Below, one piece after another: positions 6,458-6,863 of a stretch of DNA of 6,863 bases. Position 1 is the first letter of the stretch, and every line of letters starts with the position of its first letter. This stretch comes from Gammaproteobacteria bacterium. Its GTDB lineage: Bacteria; Pseudomonadota; Gammaproteobacteria; UBA7966. Both the position numbers and the translations under genes were made by a program. The DNA lies in contig DNIF01000131.1 in assembly GCA_003485715.1 (NCBI GenBank), forward strand, positions 1-6,863, written 5' to 3'. The notes beneath the pieces were generated by a model that saw only the letters and a program-made list of their open reading frames with translations, did no database searches and was not told the origin of the DNA.

Positions 6458-6817
6458 ATGGCGACGCTTGAGCAGGAACGCGCGCAGCACGCCTGGAGCA
6501 AGGCCAAGGACGGAATCCGTCAACATGACAAGGATTACGTCAATGACGCCAAGGGACTGCCCGCCCTCATCATGAACAGCGGCCTGATGCAGGTGATGGC
6601 CTTCCTCCATGCCAAAGGTGGGCGCCATGAGTATCTTGCCGAGCATCTGCGCGACTGGTTGGCAATCCAGTGCGGGACGCCACGCGACTTCGAGCCGTTC
6701 ATGCAGACCCTCCTGACTAGCGAGGATGGTCGGAAGTTACAGTTCATTACCGCTGAGGCCTTCGCCTGGCTGAAGTGGCTGCGGCAGATGGCCGCGGCCC
6801 GCGCGGGAGGGCAGTGA
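6458..6817 (+). CDS. cmr5: Cmr5, type III-B small subunit
   Basis: The product is 119 residues and looks all-helical, as in Cmr5 (Cas11-like). Family features are the N-terminal helix RAQHAWSKA (8-16), the YVNDAKGLPALIMNSGLMQVMAFLHAK segment (27-53; typically 'Y...AK.LP.LI...GL.Q...F...K'), and a C-terminal AFAWLKWLRQMAAA helix. Two or three copies normally line the inner filament beside Cmr4 and help to position target RNA; no catalytic role is expected. The ATG at 6458 follows the cmr4 stop by a single base. The only upstream purine tract is a run of G at 6443-6448, about 9 nt away, so translation is probably coupled to cmr4. The TGA at 6815-6817 is followed by the cmr6 ATG after one base. 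Confidence 0.93.
   Translation: MATLEQERAQHAWSKAKDGIRQHDKDYVNDAKGLPALIMNSGLMQVMAFLHAKGGRHEYLAEHLRDWLAIQCGTPRDFEPFMQTLLTSEDGRKLQFITAEAFAWLKWLRQMAAARAGGQ
6805..6810 (+). promoter_or_regulatory. Ribosome-binding site of cmr6
   Basis: GGGAGG lies 8 nt before the ATG at 6819, inside the end of cmr5. It supports a new gene beginning here even though only 15 codons are visible. Confidence 0.75.
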
Positions 6818-6818
6818 G

Positions 6819-6863
6819 ATGCCAATCGCCGCGGTGCCTAATTACCTGGGCGTCGAATTCAAG
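6819..6863 (+). CDS. cmr6: Cmr6, type III-B RAMP protein (3'-truncated, first 15 codons)
   Basis: The ATG at 6819 begins one base after the cmr5 stop and follows GGGAGG with 8 nt spacing. The visible N-terminus is MPIAAVPNYLGVEFK, which runs into the right edge. I recognise the 'MPIAAVP.YLG' opening from bacterial Cmr6 proteins, and position after cmr5 is the canonical place for cmr6. Cmr6 is a RAMP at the head of the complex next to Cmr1, near the crRNA 3' end. With so few residues, the call rests mainly on operon order. Confidence 0.75.
   Translation, partial: MPIAAVPNYLGVEFK

Noticed and set aside
1..6863. CRISPR array, IS element, tRNA or strong rho-independent terminator
   Set aside because: No regularly spaced direct repeats, transposase frame, tRNA-like cloverleaf or GC-hairpin followed by a T run was seen on reading either strand.

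Overview
The window holds most of a type III-B CRISPR-Cas effector operon (Cmr module) in the canonical order cmr1-cmr2(cas10)-cmr3-cmr4-cmr5-cmr6, all on the plus strand. cmr1 is cut by the left edge and cmr6 by the right edge. The DNA is GC-rich, with strong G/C preference at third codon positions. Shine-Dalgarno sites are clear, and the Cmr proteins have a proteobacterial flavour (for example a Cmr6 starting MPIAAVPNYLG). A GC-rich proteobacterium, perhaps a beta- or gammaproteobacterium, is the best guess, but the sequence does not settle the genus.

Layout: 2-724 is the C-terminal part of Cmr1. 735-3620 is Cmr2/Cas10 with an intact HD motif, an intact GGDD cyclase motif and a degraded zinc-finger region. 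3617-4759 is Cmr3, overlapping cmr2 by 4 bp. 4772-5460 is a two-gene toxin-antitoxin module on the opposite strand: a Phd/YefM-type antitoxin followed, with a 4-bp overlap, by a PIN-domain VapC-like toxin. 5503-6456 is Cmr4 with its target-RNA-cleaving Asp. 6458-6817 is Cmr5, and 6819 to the edge is the start of Cmr6. Apart from the toxin-antitoxin insert, every gene junction is 10 bp or shorter or overlapping. No gap longer than 42 bp lacks a gene. No CRISPR array, cas6, adaptation gene or CARF effector is visible.

How it works together (family knowledge applied to this sequence): Cmr1-6 should assemble on a crRNA. The Cmr4 backbone cuts target RNA, Cmr2 HD would cut DNA, and Cmr2 GGDD would make cyclic oligoadenylate for an effector encoded elsewhere.

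The most unusual element is the antisense toxin-antitoxin module that splits the operon between cmr3 and cmr4. Its start region carries paired GTCAT/ATGAC palindromes, a plausible autoregulatory operator, placed directly upstream of the cmr4 ribosome-binding site. A 7-bp direct repeat (GATGACC) lies at the two edges of the insert. Removing one copy plus the intervening 723 bp would leave a compact cmr3-cmr4 junction of 20 nt with a well-placed ribosome-binding site. This suggests, but does not prove, that the module was inserted into an existing cmr operon.
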